Shown: positions 33,181-44,790, numbered from the stretch's first letter. The stretch: DNA of 64,000 bases from Ciona intestinalis (GCF_000224145.3 NC_020167.2:425644-489643), one strand, 5' to 3'. Program-made: numbers and translations. Notes: generated from the letters alone by a model not told the origin.

Positions 33181-36100
33181 ATGAGTAGTGTGATCAGTAA
33201 TTTGACAGCGTTTGTCGTTCTAGGATGTCTTTTGACATCTAAAACTTCAGGAAATAGAACTTACAGAAAAACGCGGCAAATCGATGCTTTCAGTGCACTA
33301 AGGCAAAAGCTAGGGGATATAAGTACATTTTTAAAAGACGGAGGTAAGTAACCAATCATGTTACTTACACGACACGTAAATATATTTGACGTATTTGCAG
33401 TACAAATGCAATGTTCCCCAAATGAGATGTGCATAGCAGTATCAACAGTGTTCTACAACAGACAAGGCATTACCGATGTTGCAATGAGTAATTTGCAGTT
33501 GAACCAACCATGTGGATTGGATATTATTGACGAGAACATCGCAATCCTGTGTACCAATGCTGGTCTTATGTCTTGCGGAAACATTATGTCTGTGGTAAGA
33601 TACTCAGATGCATCGTAACCGCTTAAGTACAACGATTCTAATAGGCGTATGTGTTTAAGAAAACGGACACGCATATTTAGTACTGTGGGTTAAGATAAGA
33701 CATTCATTCATTCTCTCTTTTGTTCTATTTGGCATTAAACGAAGAATATTTACAGAATTGTATTACTGCACCCCGCGACCCTAAATAAGAGAGTTGTTAA
33801 AAGTTCAGGTCTTCAAGAAATATATACGATTTTGGTACTAACGGTATCCCCGTAGTACTGAATTTAAAAAAGCAAAGATTACATATATTCGGCGACCGGC
33901 GTGGTTGTGATGTTATTATTATCACTATCGTTGTTTTTCTTACAGAATGACACCCACGTAACGTATACAAACAGTCTCACAAGTAATTCAGTTGTAGACA
34001 ACCTATATCCTAGCGTTGTGTTTGGTGATCAATGGGGTGAGCACGTAATTGAATGGGACTGCACATACCCTATCAACTACTTGGTTTCCCTCACATCAAG
34101 TTATGTAGAAGAAGAATATCGTTATTTGTGAGTAATCTTACTTAATGTAAAGCTCCACAAAAAAGGTTTATTCAAATTACTACCAGTTCAAGGCTTGTCG
34201 CCGCTACCATTGTGCGTGTACGTGTCATTGGGCAAGATATTTAACCGCAATTGCTGTAACCCAGTTGTAATTAATGGGTTGTCTGAATTATCAGACATGC
34301 ACATACAGTATGTGGTAACTCGCCACCGCTATTATGGACGTATGTGTGTCCTTGGGCACGAAGTGTAAGAAAGAGAACACCCGTGGTATAACAACTGTCG
34401 CTTTCCCGCTGCGCGAGGATAAAGCAAGTTACATTTATTTATTTAAGCCTCTTACAAAGAAAGTTTATGCAAATTATCGTTTCAGTCAAATTCGTCGCTT
34501 AATAATCGACACAAGTCTTTCCGGTACTGGTTTCGGGGTTTTCCCCATCGCAATGTTCCTTTATAAAGATGAGAAATATGATGTTGTTCATCCGGGACCA
34601 CCTCAACTAGGGATGGATCAAACGTATGTTCGTGGTCGTATTTATATAAAAGTATTCGTGGCTTTAGAAGCAGTCACGCTTTTATCTGACAATATTTATT
34701 TAAGTATAGTTTTACACTCGCAGCGACTGCGTCGTTTTATTGCTAATTCCTTTATATCTTTGTTATTTTAATTAACCTGATCCTTGCTATACTGTATTCA
34801 AGGGGATGATAAATAAATTTATATCATGCTATATAATTAGACGATATATAAATAGACCATGCTTCTATGACTTACACAAAAGAACGTTGTAACCCAGATT
34901 GTTTTGTAAATACTTTTGTTTTTTACTTTTATTCACATACCCAATTACATTTGCAGATTATACATTGGAATATCCCTAATAGATGGTCCTGATTCAGCTG
35001 TTATTAACGTGGGAGAATGCTGGGCAACCCCAACGAATAACACGGAAGACCAAACTTTATACAACCTGATTTTAAACGAGTGAGTCCTATCTTCTATTTT
35101 AACCTATTTACATTTAACAAGGCCCTTTTAGAGTCGCAAGTCTCCGTTTATATAATTCTGTACATTCTTTATTTAATATTGTACGTACTTCGTTTAAAGA
35201 AAAAAAAATACTGTCCCATCTTACCCCAGCCTATACCTTCGTTTTTATCTTTTTTAAACTGACGTTCCGATATATTTTGCATTTATTTTTAGCTAATTCA
35301 AACTACATGTGTTAGTTTTTGTCTTTTTAAGAACACGTGCATTATGTGAATATATTGAAACAAATTACCAGTTGCCCAGCTAATGATGCCGACCGTGTTC
35401 AAGTGGAGACCGCTACGCCTCAACGCCACTTCCAATGGAATTCCCCGGTTTTTAAATTCACTGTCAGTTCCAGAGTTTATATACATTGTTACGTCACAGT
35501 CTGTTTTACCAACATGCAAGAATGCGCAAAGGTTTGTGTTTGACCATCTAAACTCCTAAAGTCAGCTAAACCCGGCTCGGTGGTAAAGTGGTGCGCCAGC
35601 TTTCAACCCAGAATGTTCAGGGCTCGTCGCTGATATCACTATTGGTACATGCGTCTTTGGCAAGACTTAACGGTAATTGCTTAAAACTTGGTGGTCACTA
35701 ATAGGCTGTGAAAATTATCTGCCACACATGAAAAAATCAAACACCAAACGTTTTAACTTACTTTATCCTTTCGTGGCCGTAACACGACAGTCGTTAAACT
35801 GGGGTGTTATGTTTCAAACACCCCGTGCCAGCTTACCAGTTACCATGTATGTTACTTTGTAGGTGATTATTTTTTGGGGGATTTTTTTATATGTGATTGA
35901 TAAGTTAGACAGCCCATTAGTGACCACTGGATTGGAGCAATTGCCGTTAAGTGTCTTGCCCAAAGACACATACGCCTACATTGGTAGCAGCGACAAGCCT
36001 TAAATCCAGTTGGGTTAGAGGCAGGGAAGCTAACCAGCAACTCTGTTTCACGGCGCCGGACATTTTGGTGTTTCACTTGCTACCTCGTAGGTTGTACACC

Positions 36101-36990
36101 CAGTTTAGTTTAGTTGGTGCTGTTTTCACGACCATTCCCACGAGTCCCATTAACCTTTGATAATTGTTTAAAAACGATCAAGATATTTGAATATAGTAGG
36201 GTGGGGGAAGATGGGACACCTTTTTATTCTATTCTCTCGTCCCAATTAGTAAAAAGATAGTAAACGAAGAACATTCAAAGAATTATAAAACCGTATTCTC
36301 ATGACTCCCATGGACCTTTGTTAATTGTTTAAAACACGATCAGGATATTTGGATATTAAGTGCTAAAGGTGTTCCATCTTCCCCCATCCTGATATATGTT
36401 TGTTGATATCCATTGTTTTACTTTGTTAAACCTAAATAAAATAAGTTAGTTCATCACACCCGCAAAGTTACATATGTGGTAATATATAAGCGGTCACGAG
36501 GTGCAAGAAACAGCTAGACCACCTGCTGTTATAATAACGACGACTGTCGTTCTCCCGCTACGCGAGGATAAAGTAAGTTACATTCATTCATATTTTGTAT
36601 ATAGACAACGAGTTGTGAAGATCGTAGTCGTAATAAAAGATGGATTGATGACGCAACAAACGAAGTGGCTTCAGATCAAGCATTGCTGTCTGTTGGGCCC
36701 GTTTATTTGAATGAGGATGTCAAAATAATCGATTCATATTTACCTTTCAGCGGGACTAACAAACCAAATCGTGATGTAATTAATCAAGGCGATCAAAAAG
36801 GTAAAATCAAAATGTTCTGTTTGCTGTTAAAATATGATGATGGTATGATTCATTTACTTTAAATGCAGATGCAATCAACTGGTTTTTCATAATAGCAGTA
36901 TGCATTGTGTCATCATTGATCACAGCAGGCGTTATTATTATGTTCATTATACGAAGATTCAAGCACGAACAATACGCCGTTGAAACTTAA
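33181..36990 (+). CDS. ZP-domain single-pass membrane protein with furin site
   Basis: Eight exons: 33181-33343, 33401-33594, 33946-34127, 34486-34623, 34957-35079, 35372-35531, 36605-36800, 36869-36990; 425 aa. An N-terminal signal peptide (NLTAFVVLGCLLTSKTSG) precedes a zona pellucida domain from about residue 57, with ZP-N cysteines (MQCSPNEMC, QPCGLDI, ILCTNAG, MSCGN) and ZP-C features (WDCTYPINYLV, LYIGISLIDGPDSAV, GECWATP, SSRVYIHCYVTVC). Next come the basic cleavage motif RNKR (ends Arg332), a propeptide and a transmembrane helix at about residues 389-412 (FFIIAVCIVSSLITAGVIIM). This is the classical layout of ZP filament precursors, which polymerise after furin cleavage, as in the tunicate vitelline coat. 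No EGF or von Willebrand repeats are present. Introns 3, 5 and 6 are full of SINE and MITE copies. AATAAA at 37117-37122. Which ZP orthologue this is cannot be told from the sequence. Confidence 0.85.
33679..33861 (+). mobile_element. MITE, degraded copy in ZP intron 2
   Basis: Begins TACTGTGGGTTAAGATAAGA, has a core GTTCTATTTGGCATTAAACG and ends with a GGTATCCCCGTAGTACTG-type terminus. Confidence 0.6.
34180..34440 (+). mobile_element. tRNA-headed SINE in ZP intron 3
   Basis: CAGTTCAAGGCTTGTCGCCG, CATTGGGCAAGATATTTAAC, ACCCAGTTGTAATTAATGGG and TGCGCGAGGATAAAGCAAGT are clear family blocks. It ends 45 bp before exon 4. Confidence 0.75.
35190..35236 (+). mobile_element. MITE terminal fragment
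   Basis: ACTGTCCCATCTTACCCCAG terminus only, in ZP intron 5. Confidence 0.5.
35572..35754 (+). mobile_element. tRNA-headed SINE, first arm of an inverted pair
   Basis: GGCTCGGTGGTAAAGTGG, GGGCTCGTCGCTGATA and CTTAACGGTAATTGC match the SINE head and middle. Truncated where the oppositely oriented copy begins. Confidence 0.7.
35755..36064 (-). mobile_element. tRNA-headed SINE, second arm of an inverted pair
   Basis: Full-length reverse copy from ACTTACTTTATCCTTTCG to CACGGCGCCGGAC, including the A-box and B-box regions. It faces the copy at 35572-35754 within ZP intron 6. Confidence 0.8.
36196..36398 (+). mobile_element. MITE, near-intact reference copy
   Basis: Starts TAGGGTGGGGGAAGATGGGA and ends TTCCATCTTCCCCCATCC, about 200 bp with clean inverted termini. 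Located in ZP intron 6. Confidence 0.85.
36455..36592 (+). mobile_element. tRNA-headed SINE, 3' half
   Basis: CACCCGCA, CGGTCACGAGGTGCAAGA, ACGACTGTCGTTCTCCCGCT and GAGGATAAAGTAAGTTACAT with a short ATTC tail, ending 12 bp before ZP exon 7. Confidence 0.75.
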
Positions 36991-37116
36991 ATTATTTCAC
37001 ATTTTGTAACTTATTTAGCAAACTATAATGTAAGTGAAGTTGCCATTACGTTCATAACCTATATTTTTATATTACGTTTTTTTCGTAGTAAACCGATGAC
37101 ATCGTTATGATGTCAT

Positions 37117-37122
37117 AATAAA
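37117..37122 (+). promoter_or_regulatory. polyadenylation hexamer of the ZP gene
   Basis: AATAAA 127 bp after the stop. Confidence 0.55.
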
Positions 37123-37525
37123 CACACACAAAAATTCACTGATGTTTTTATCGCAAGCATTAGATTAGAAGACATGACCTACCCTTTTATTTATTTGAAG
37201 TCTCGATACATGGACAAACATGGTTCAATTCGCGAAATTGTTATATACGCATGTGTCTAAATATTTAAATCCATTCAAGCATAGTTTTATCAGCAGCGTG
37301 TGTGTATAACGACTGTCGTTTTGTTGCTAATTCCCTTCTCTTAGTTGTTTAACCTGGTCTTCGTTACCATATTCAAAAAAATAAATAAAAAATATAATAA
37401 TTGTCATTATTTGTTAACGGCTAATATAAATATTTAATATATATTATCTACGCTTCCTAAATTGTACATTTGACAAACATTAAAAAGTATAACACACCGA
37501 ATGAATTTTGCAGCAATTAGATGTA

Positions 37526-37735
37526 GTGGGGTGGGGAAGATGGGACACCTTTTTATTCTATTTTATCGTCCCAATCGGTAGTAAACAAAGAACATTCAAA
37601 GAATTATAAAACCGTATTCCCACGACTCACATAGACCGTTGTTAATTGTATAAAACACGATCAGGATATCTGGATATTATGTGCTAAAGGTGTCCCATCT
37701 TTCCCCGCCATACTATTATTAGTTCGAGCGATACA
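37526..37735 (+). mobile_element. MITE, near-intact copy between convergent genes
   Basis: TAGTGGGGTGGGGAAGATGG at the left and CCCATCTTTCCCCGCCATAC at the right, with the complete core. Confidence 0.85.
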
Positions 37736-37914
37736 TGTCATATTTAATACGATAAACCCAGTGTATAGTTGTTGCTGGCCTTATAATGATGCTTGTCATT
37801 TGACGAGTGTCAGAATTACAGGGAAGACCAATTACGTCGCGTTATATGCACAGTGGTGACGTGAATTACGCAGCAAGTAAAATAATGACGTGTCAGCAAA
37901 GCTCTCGGTAACAT

Positions 37915-40900
37915 TTAAAGACCACTTGTAGAATTGAAATTAGTAGCATTGGAAATAACTGTTGATGCAAGAAGCTTGGTTAAGTTGTGCCTGTGTACGT
38001 AAATAATGGACATTATTGTCGTTTCGGTTTGAGATGATAAATGACTATGTTTATGAATATTTACCTGAGTTGGCTGCAGCAGCGTATGCATCCCGGATAT
38101 CATTGTCTACGTTTATTCCTGGTAAAATATAAACATTGAAATCTAACACATAATAACAACATTAAACATATCTACTGTATTGCAGTTTTCCCTTTAAGAT
38201 ATAATTCATACGTAAACCTTTATATTTGCATATACTTACCGATTATAATATAACCAATGATCATCAAAATAAACATCAGGCATGCTAGCAATGTGAAAAT
38301 TGCCATCAGAATCCTACACCACATGCATTCGCCGTCTTTATCTGCTGAAAATACTTTACTTTTAGTATTCAATTTTAAAGTAGCAGTATTCATTAAATTA
38401 AATTCACTTACATCTCCCGTTGTTATTCTTGTTCACATCAGCTACTGGAAAAGCTCTTGGTTCACCAAAAGAAGTTTCAGCTGGACCGTCAATAGTAGTT
38501 GATATAACCGCTGCACGACTTGCTCGACGTGATGTTCTTTTATAGGAAAGTAAGATGGACTTAATTAGGCGTTTGGTAGTAAACAAAGAATATTTACAGC
38601 ATTATATAACCTCACGGCTTTAAAAAAAAACACAAAAAACACGAAGTGTGGATTTTTGGTGCTGACTGTATCCCATCTTACCCCAGCCTACTACATAATA
38701 AAACGTTTAGTTGTTTTTTACCCTTTACTGTCAAGATCCCACTCATCATCGTCCCATTCCACATCTGAATCCTCATTGAATTGCTCATTCATTTGACTGG
38801 GAGGTTGACCTGTCGCTGTAAAACACAATTGCTTTCACTGTAAAATTATAATTATGTCGCACGCCATCCACGCTGAACTCATGAAATCGGCATTTCCAAA
38901 GTTCGCAAAATATTCTCATGGCCTTACTTACAAAATATTGTTTGATTCCTCTCAGGTGTTGAATGGCTGCTTTTACGTCTGGACGAGCTACGGCTGCTTT
39001 GACGACGTGAGTCTGTCTCTTCAACGAACACGACTGTAAAGGAAACATATTACATAAATTATATCTATCTCTTCGAATACAGTAGTAAAGATCAGATTAA
39101 TTAAAACGATGAAGAGAAGTAATAACACATCATCTGTTATATACACGCTGCGTGTGTGAGATAAAATAACCTACGAACGTTGTGGATATAGATGCTATTC
39201 ACTTATAACTTATATATAGTAAAGTGGGGGAAAATGGAACACCTTTTCATTCTATTTTCTCGTCCCGTTTGTTAGTAAATAAAGAACATTTACAGAATTA
39301 TAAAACCGTATCCTTAAGACTCCCATAGACCGTTGTTAAATGTTTAAAACCCGATAAGAATATTTAGATATTATGTGTTAAAGGTGTCCCGTCTTCCCCC
39401 ACTCTATATACGGAACCCGAATCAAACGGTGTTTAGCGTTAAGAAGAAAAAAAAAGGTTGCGTAAAAATTGATTATTTATTGCTGGAAATCTTGAAAACT
39501 TGACAATTTACCAGAAGCGCGTTTTTTCTTCATGTCGACTGTGCTGTAAAGCTTTGATGGTGATTCCTTTGGAGTGACGTAGGGCAATGTTTGAGTAGAT
39601 GAAAGTTTTTCATTGGTGGTTACTGGCACCGGATCGGGTATTACATCATAATCAGCAGTTCCTAACAACTTTTTTTAATAGAAAAAAACAGTTAAGGTTT
39701 CTAATGTTGATTATGATAAAACAATTCTTACCTCTTCACCATTGGAAGCAACCTCATCGTAATCTGACCCCGAGTCCGACCTTACAGGGGAAGTATGTGG
39801 AACATAAGGGGGAGGCGGAAGAATCACTTCACGGTGGGAGCTAGATCTTCTATCAAGAGTCCTGTTCACCGTAATTAATGTCACTTATAAAAGTCAGTAG
39901 GATACGTCAATAAGTATAACGTAAAGTGTAAACAAAGCTTATTTGCAGAATCACATAAAGACATGGTTCTCTAAAGTTTTTTTTAGTTTTAAAACACGAT
40001 CAAGAATGGTGGGTATTAGGTGTTAACGGTATCCAATCTTATTCCGCAGTTCTATATGTGTGCTTAGTACTCGCATACAATTTACAATAATAGGCAAATA
40101 GTTTTAATTACTTTGATTTTGCAGCATGGTCCACTGATACGATGTATCCGTTGTTATATCCACGTTTGTCCAAACTTTTAGAGTAATTTTGATAAAATGG
40201 CGTCCTGCTTCTGGAAAAGTTAAGTTGGAAAATGAATATTCAGCATCAATCTTATATTTATAATTACTGCATCGTCTTACTTTGTATCTTCATAATATCC
40301 ATGCGATGTCGCGGCCGGTGAACTTAGTTTTCGTTTGGAATTAATAATAATAGGCGGCCAGTTCCTTGCACTTGCTTTGTTGTTGGCTTCACTATGGTGA
40401 GTATATTTCTGCAATCAAATTATAAACGAGTTGATGTACAACTGATTCATGACAATTTTAATGAAAATACAGTACTGTGGGCGAGTAAGATATTTTAGAG
40501 TACAGAGTATGCGATTAAATAGTTCTGATGGTATTTGTTTACTAACAAATGCAACTATAAAAGAAAACTAAAACATGATTCATCTTACGCCATTCTGTAT
40601 AGTATAGTAAATAATTTATTGTCAACACCTGTGTTTTGGTTGATCTTTTTAAAACGACTTTCAAAACCTATAGTTACACTTGCTTGATCCATATTATACC
40701 ATGTGATGCGCACGTACGATAATAACTAAACGATTTCTTGGAAAATTACTTACGGGTGCAGTTCGTGCGGATGAGCTTCTGTATTGTTGAAATGTGGTGT
40801 GCGTAGGTGAGGTTTCATTTCGTTTCATTTCCAAGGATATTTCCTCCTATTCGTATTATGGTCAGGTATTATTTAGTAACAGTGGGGTAAGATGGAACAT

Positions 40901-41645
40901 GTTTTTATAAGGTATAGTTAACAAAAATGTTCACCGAATAAATTACTACAAGCATATACTCACAACTTTATTAAAAAAACGTTGTAAATTGTTAAAATAT
41001 ACGATTAGAAATGGGGTTTAGATACTAACATGGTACAATCTTATATAGATTGATTGGTATCAACGATATGGTGCCAATAAAAGCTTTCATTCCTGTTAAA
41101 ATAAAATCACCTTGTCTCTTGTGGAAGAACTTCGTAACTTCTGCCGTTCAGTTGAATGATTTCTTGCTTCGACATTTCGGTTAAATTTAGTAGGGACCTG
41201 CACAAACATAACTTTTTTATTTATCTATTCAAAAATATATAGGAGATCATATCATTTAAAAAACGAAGAGAAGGGAATTAACAAAAATTTTCATTCTCGT
41301 TTCTCATCGCATTTGGTAAACAAATAATCTTTACAGAATAATAACCGTATCCTCACGATTTTAAAACAACATTGTTAACTGTACAAAACACAATTAATTA
41401 AAACGGGATTGACTGCTAACTGTACCCATCTTTATCCACAGATCTGTACTATACAATATGCTTTAAATTTCTTGATGTACTGGAGTTGACTTGGGCGAGG
41501 AATAAACTCCCTCATCGCCTTGTTTTGGTAAATCTATTGAAGATGATCTGTTTTTCAGATTTTTTAACTCCGCGTAGATATCATCAAGCTCATGTATCGC
41601 TTTGTCCAACTGCGAGGTATCGACGTCCATGTCAAGAGAAGCCAT
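37915..41645 (-). CDS. Unrecognised Ser/Arg-rich, acidic single-pass membrane protein
   Basis: Thirteen exons (minus): 41481-41645, 41111-41197, 40754-40846, 40281-40408, 40112-40210, 39732-39861, 39512-39668, 38932-39033, 38722-38815, 38412-38536, 38240-38344, 38065-38118, 37915-37958; 460 aa, every phase compatible. Start MASLDMDVDTSQLDKAIHEL, a probable short coiled coil (HELDDIYAELKNLKN). Then come long disordered Ser/Arg/Thr-rich stretches (RSSSTRD, YRSSSARTAP, SRRQSSRSSSRRKSSH), a Pro-rich VILPPPPYVP, acidic SDSGSDYDEVASNGEE and EDSDVEWDDDEWD. Finally there is one transmembrane helix near residues 395-420 (ILMAIFTLLACLMFILMIIG) with a short tail. I do not recognise the family. The topology suggests a large cytoplasmic N-terminus. 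The donor of exon 1 (GTACAT) and the acceptor of the last exon are weak and least certain. Most introns longer than about 180 bp contain a MITE relic. Confidence 0.6.
38537..38697 (+). mobile_element. MITE relic filling an intron
   Basis: Family core (GGTAGTAAACAAAGAATATT) and the terminus TGTATCCCATCTTACCCCAG. It occupies most of the 185-bp intron 38537-38721 of the unrecognised gene. Confidence 0.65.
39215..39414 (+). mobile_element. MITE, near-intact copy
   Basis: AAAGTGGGGGAAAATGGAAC to GTGTCCCGTCTTCCCCCACT with complete core. Intronic. Confidence 0.85.
39960..40062 (+). mobile_element. MITE relic, 3' half
   Basis: TTTTAAAACACGATCAAGAA, GGTATTAGGTGTTAACGGTA and the terminus CCAATCTTATTCCGCAG. 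Confidence 0.55.
40473..40610 (-). mobile_element. MITE relic
   Basis: TACTGTGGGCGAGTAAGATA, TTTGTTTACTAACAAATGC and ATTCATCTTACGCCATTC match family ends and core. Intronic. Confidence 0.5.
40880..41056 (+). mobile_element. MITE relic
   Basis: CAGTGGGGTAAGATGGAACA at one end and GGTACAATCTTATATAGAT at the other, with a weak core. Intronic. Confidence 0.55.
41275..41456 (+). mobile_element. MITE relic
   Basis: TTCATTCTCGTTTCTCATCG, CCGTATCCTCACGATTTT and the terminus TACCCATCTTTATCCACAG. Intronic, first intron. Confidence 0.6.
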
Positions 41646-42389
41646 TTCATCGATGGATTTTACCGGCAGCAGTCAAAACAAAATTATCGCTAACTCAGAA
41701 AATCACAACAATATATAAATACATTATATTGTTTATTTATGTTGCGGTGTGTCGTAATTTCGGCACCTCATTTGCATTTACGTTAGCTGTAAGCAAATGT
41801 TAAGGAACTAGTACAACTGTAGTGCAGCTGAGTGCTGGCAGTGCTAAATACAACATATGAGAAAAAAGTATACCCTGTTATTTCTTAAACCTCCTAGACA
41901 ATAAAAGCTTTCCCTTAGTTATTTTTACCAAATCGAGTGTTAATGCAAGCTAGAACTTTATTTTGAATGCTTATTCTTATAGTGTTGCTTGCTTAAATTA
42001 TACAATTACACTGCGTACATGCTTTATGTTCTTCGTTGAACCATTGATGTAACTGCTTACTGAATATAAATGTTACGTCACAGCAATCAAATGACGTTTA
42101 TACGAATAAATTTGGCGGATGTTATCGATGTTACGTTTCGTTTGATATTTAATTACAGGGCACATTTGTTGCAATGAACTAACGTATCTATACAAATAAA
42201 AGGGTGGTATTGTATATAAGTGACTCGAAATCAGAGATTAATTTAACTCTTTCGCCAAATAACTGACGAAAAATAAAAAATCGTTTTTTTAAATAAAACA
42301 AACACATGGTTCCAGATAAATAATGTGAAACAGTATTATGTTAATGTAAAACAGTAACATAAAAGAGCAAGCACAACATGCCTCTTTCA
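41646..42389. other. Intergenic, upstream of the unrecognised membrane gene
   Basis: No ORF or repeat recognised; presumed promoter region. Confidence 0.45.
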
Positions 42390-42813
42390 CCGGTGTGGCA
42401 TTGTGGTTATACGGGCGCTTGTCTGATAAGCTCAGAGGTATTTGAATCAAGGCTCGATGTTGCTGCCAAGTGGGCGTATTTGTCCTTGGGTAAGTTCCAA
42501 CGGCAATCGATACAATGCATCGGTCTTTTATAGGTTGTTAAACTTGTCAGAAATACATTGAAACGTATAAAAAAAATGTATATTTGCTGCAAAGTTGCAT
42601 AACTTAGTAAGCGGACACAATGTGTGCGAAACAGAACAACTGTGTTATAACGACTTCATTCATTCATTCATTCATTCATTCATTCATTCATTCATTCATT
42701 CATTCATTCATTCATTCATTCATTCATTCATTCATTCATTCATTCATTCATTCATTCATTCATTCATTCATTCATTCATTCATTCATTCATTCATTCATT
42801 CATTCATTCATTC
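42390..42813 (+). mobile_element. tRNA-headed SINE with very long ATTC tail
   Basis: The diverged SINE body (GTGGCATTGTGGTTATACGG, CAAGGCTCGATGTTGCTGCC, GTGTCCTTGGG-like block, TTATAACGACTT) runs directly into a pure CATT microsatellite of about 39 units (42656-42813). Confidence 0.8.
42656..42813 (+). repeat. (CATT)n microsatellite, about 158 bp
   Basis: Uninterrupted tetranucleotide repeat forming the SINE tail. All frames over it are artefactual poly-FIHS ORFs. Confidence 0.95.
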
Positions 42814-42867
42814 GGTATCTAATATATATGATATTATATGTGGCATATCCACAGAAATATAAAAAAG

Positions 42868-43316
42868 AGTAGTACGCGCAACTGCCCAAAACCGTGATAT
42901 ATTCTTTTTTTTATTCACGTGACCGCCAACTCCGTCTCCATTTCGCTTGGTCTCCATTGTAAAAGATAGGCGCATAGTATATTTGGAAGGTTTACCTGTT
43001 TATTTTAAAAACTACACCAACTATTCAAGTTATTTAGGCCAGTTAAGTAATTTGGTATAGGTTAACGCTTACAGTTTACCACTTGTTTACGAAATTTAAT
43101 TATTTAAAAAAATTAATTAAAAATTTCAAACAAACGGTTTGTTAGAAACATATATATATTAGAAAATAGTTGTTTTACACTATATATATCTTTAAATGAA
43201 GTCAAAAAACGAAGAAAAACTACATAAAACGTCATCGACTCCATTGACTACAACAGTAAATGGGAAGTGGGAACGACCTGCGAAAGAGAGAGAGTGTATC
43301 ACCTCTCTCCTTTGCC
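42868..43316 (-). mobile_element. Repeat 'H', uninterrupted copy
   Basis: Reverse orientation relative to 19880-22310. It is continuous across the site where that copy holds the TA transposon, and lacks the 32-bp palindrome. Also retains the METKRNG-like frame. Confidence 0.7.
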
Positions 43317-43382
43317 GACATTAGAGATGCGCGTTCTGTTCTTTTTTTATTTCTGTGGTCATATCGTGATATATTTGTTCCG

Positions 43383-43843
43383 ACCAAAGTTAGTATAGAC
43401 CAAGTTAGGAAACGGCGCCCGTGTCCGCCATTACGGAGCCCACAGAGCGTGAATCGCCTATACAAATGCATGGTCGGCATGTGTTCATTTAGTTCTTGTA
43501 AGCGATACAAAGCTAGAAAACACGTATAGCGGTTGTTTTAACGTTTAAAATATAATTTCTTATATAAATCTTGTTATATAATATTAAATCTAGGAATTAA
43601 TGTGAAGTAAATTAATATTTTGACTGGTTTTCGGCGTACAGTGTGATTTAACAGGGTACTTTACGTTGGCGATTAAGACAGCAGCAATCAGCTTAGTTTA
43701 CATAATAGTAGATGATCATACCTACGAATCTACTGACCCATTCTTTACTACATTTATAACCCAACATGAGTGAACATGCAGCTCCAAACTGCTTAAGTAC
43801 TAGCAGATAAGGTGTTCGCATTTTCCGATTTCATAAGACCCGT
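43383..43843. mobile_element. TIR element 'K', left part (runs into gap)
   Basis: Begins CCAAAGTTAGTATAGACCAA and is about 88% similar by eye over 430 bp to 48436-48892. The right end is lost in the N gap. Confidence 0.7.
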
Positions 43844-44343
43844 NNNNNNNNNNNNNNNNNNNNNNNNNNNNNNNNNNNNNNNNNNNNNNNNNNNNNNNNN
43901 NNNNNNNNNNNNNNNNNNNNNNNNNNNNNNNNNNNNNNNNNNNNNNNNNNNNNNNNNNNNNNNNNNNNNNNNNNNNNNNNNNNNNNNNNNNNNNNNNNNN
44001 NNNNNNNNNNNNNNNNNNNNNNNNNNNNNNNNNNNNNNNNNNNNNNNNNNNNNNNNNNNNNNNNNNNNNNNNNNNNNNNNNNNNNNNNNNNNNNNNNNNN
44101 NNNNNNNNNNNNNNNNNNNNNNNNNNNNNNNNNNNNNNNNNNNNNNNNNNNNNNNNNNNNNNNNNNNNNNNNNNNNNNNNNNNNNNNNNNNNNNNNNNNN
44201 NNNNNNNNNNNNNNNNNNNNNNNNNNNNNNNNNNNNNNNNNNNNNNNNNNNNNNNNNNNNNNNNNNNNNNNNNNNNNNNNNNNNNNNNNNNNNNNNNNNN
44301 NNNNNNNNNNNNNNNNNNNNNNNNNNNNNNNNNNNNNNNNNNN
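43844..44343. other. Assembly gap (500 N)
   Basis: Run of N between element K and the satellite array. Confidence 0.99.
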
Positions 44344-44790
44344 TGAACATGAGCACTTTTTGGGTTAAAATTCGCGGTTTTCGGTAATAATGTTGACTCG
44401 ATTTAAAAAAATCGTTACGATGGGGGCGCGATTTTATTTTTTAAAATCAAAGAGATACATTCACTTTACCAAGATCCGTTGTCCTTTTGCATTTAAAAGT
44501 TACAGATTTCCTAGCAGGATGATTTGAGTATGAGCACTTTTTGGGTTAAAATTCGCGGTTTTCGGTAATAATGTTGACTCGATTTAAAATAAAATCGTTA
44601 CGATGGGGGCGCGATTTTATTTTTTTAAATGAAAGAGATACATTCACTTTACCAAGATCCGTTGTCCTTTTGCATTTAAAAGTTACAGAATTCCTAGCAG
44701 GACGATTTGAACATGAGCACTTTTTGGGGTAAAATTTGCGGTTTCCGGTAATAATGTTGACTCGATTTTAAAGAAAATTGCTTTCACCCT
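44344..44790 (+). repeat. Satellite-like tandem array, period 181-183 bp
   Basis: Units start at 44344, 44525 and 44708 with ATGAGCACTTTTTGGG, and each contains GTTACGATGGGGGCGCGATT or its relic. Two and a half units are visible; the array probably extends into the gap. Confidence 0.85.

Noticed and set aside
42656-42813. CRISPR-like regular repeats
   Set aside because: Simple tetranucleotide tract with no spacers; the genome is animal.
42595-42862. ORFs of repeated Phe-Ile-His-Ser
   Set aside because: They are translations of the (CATT)n microsatellite in all frames.
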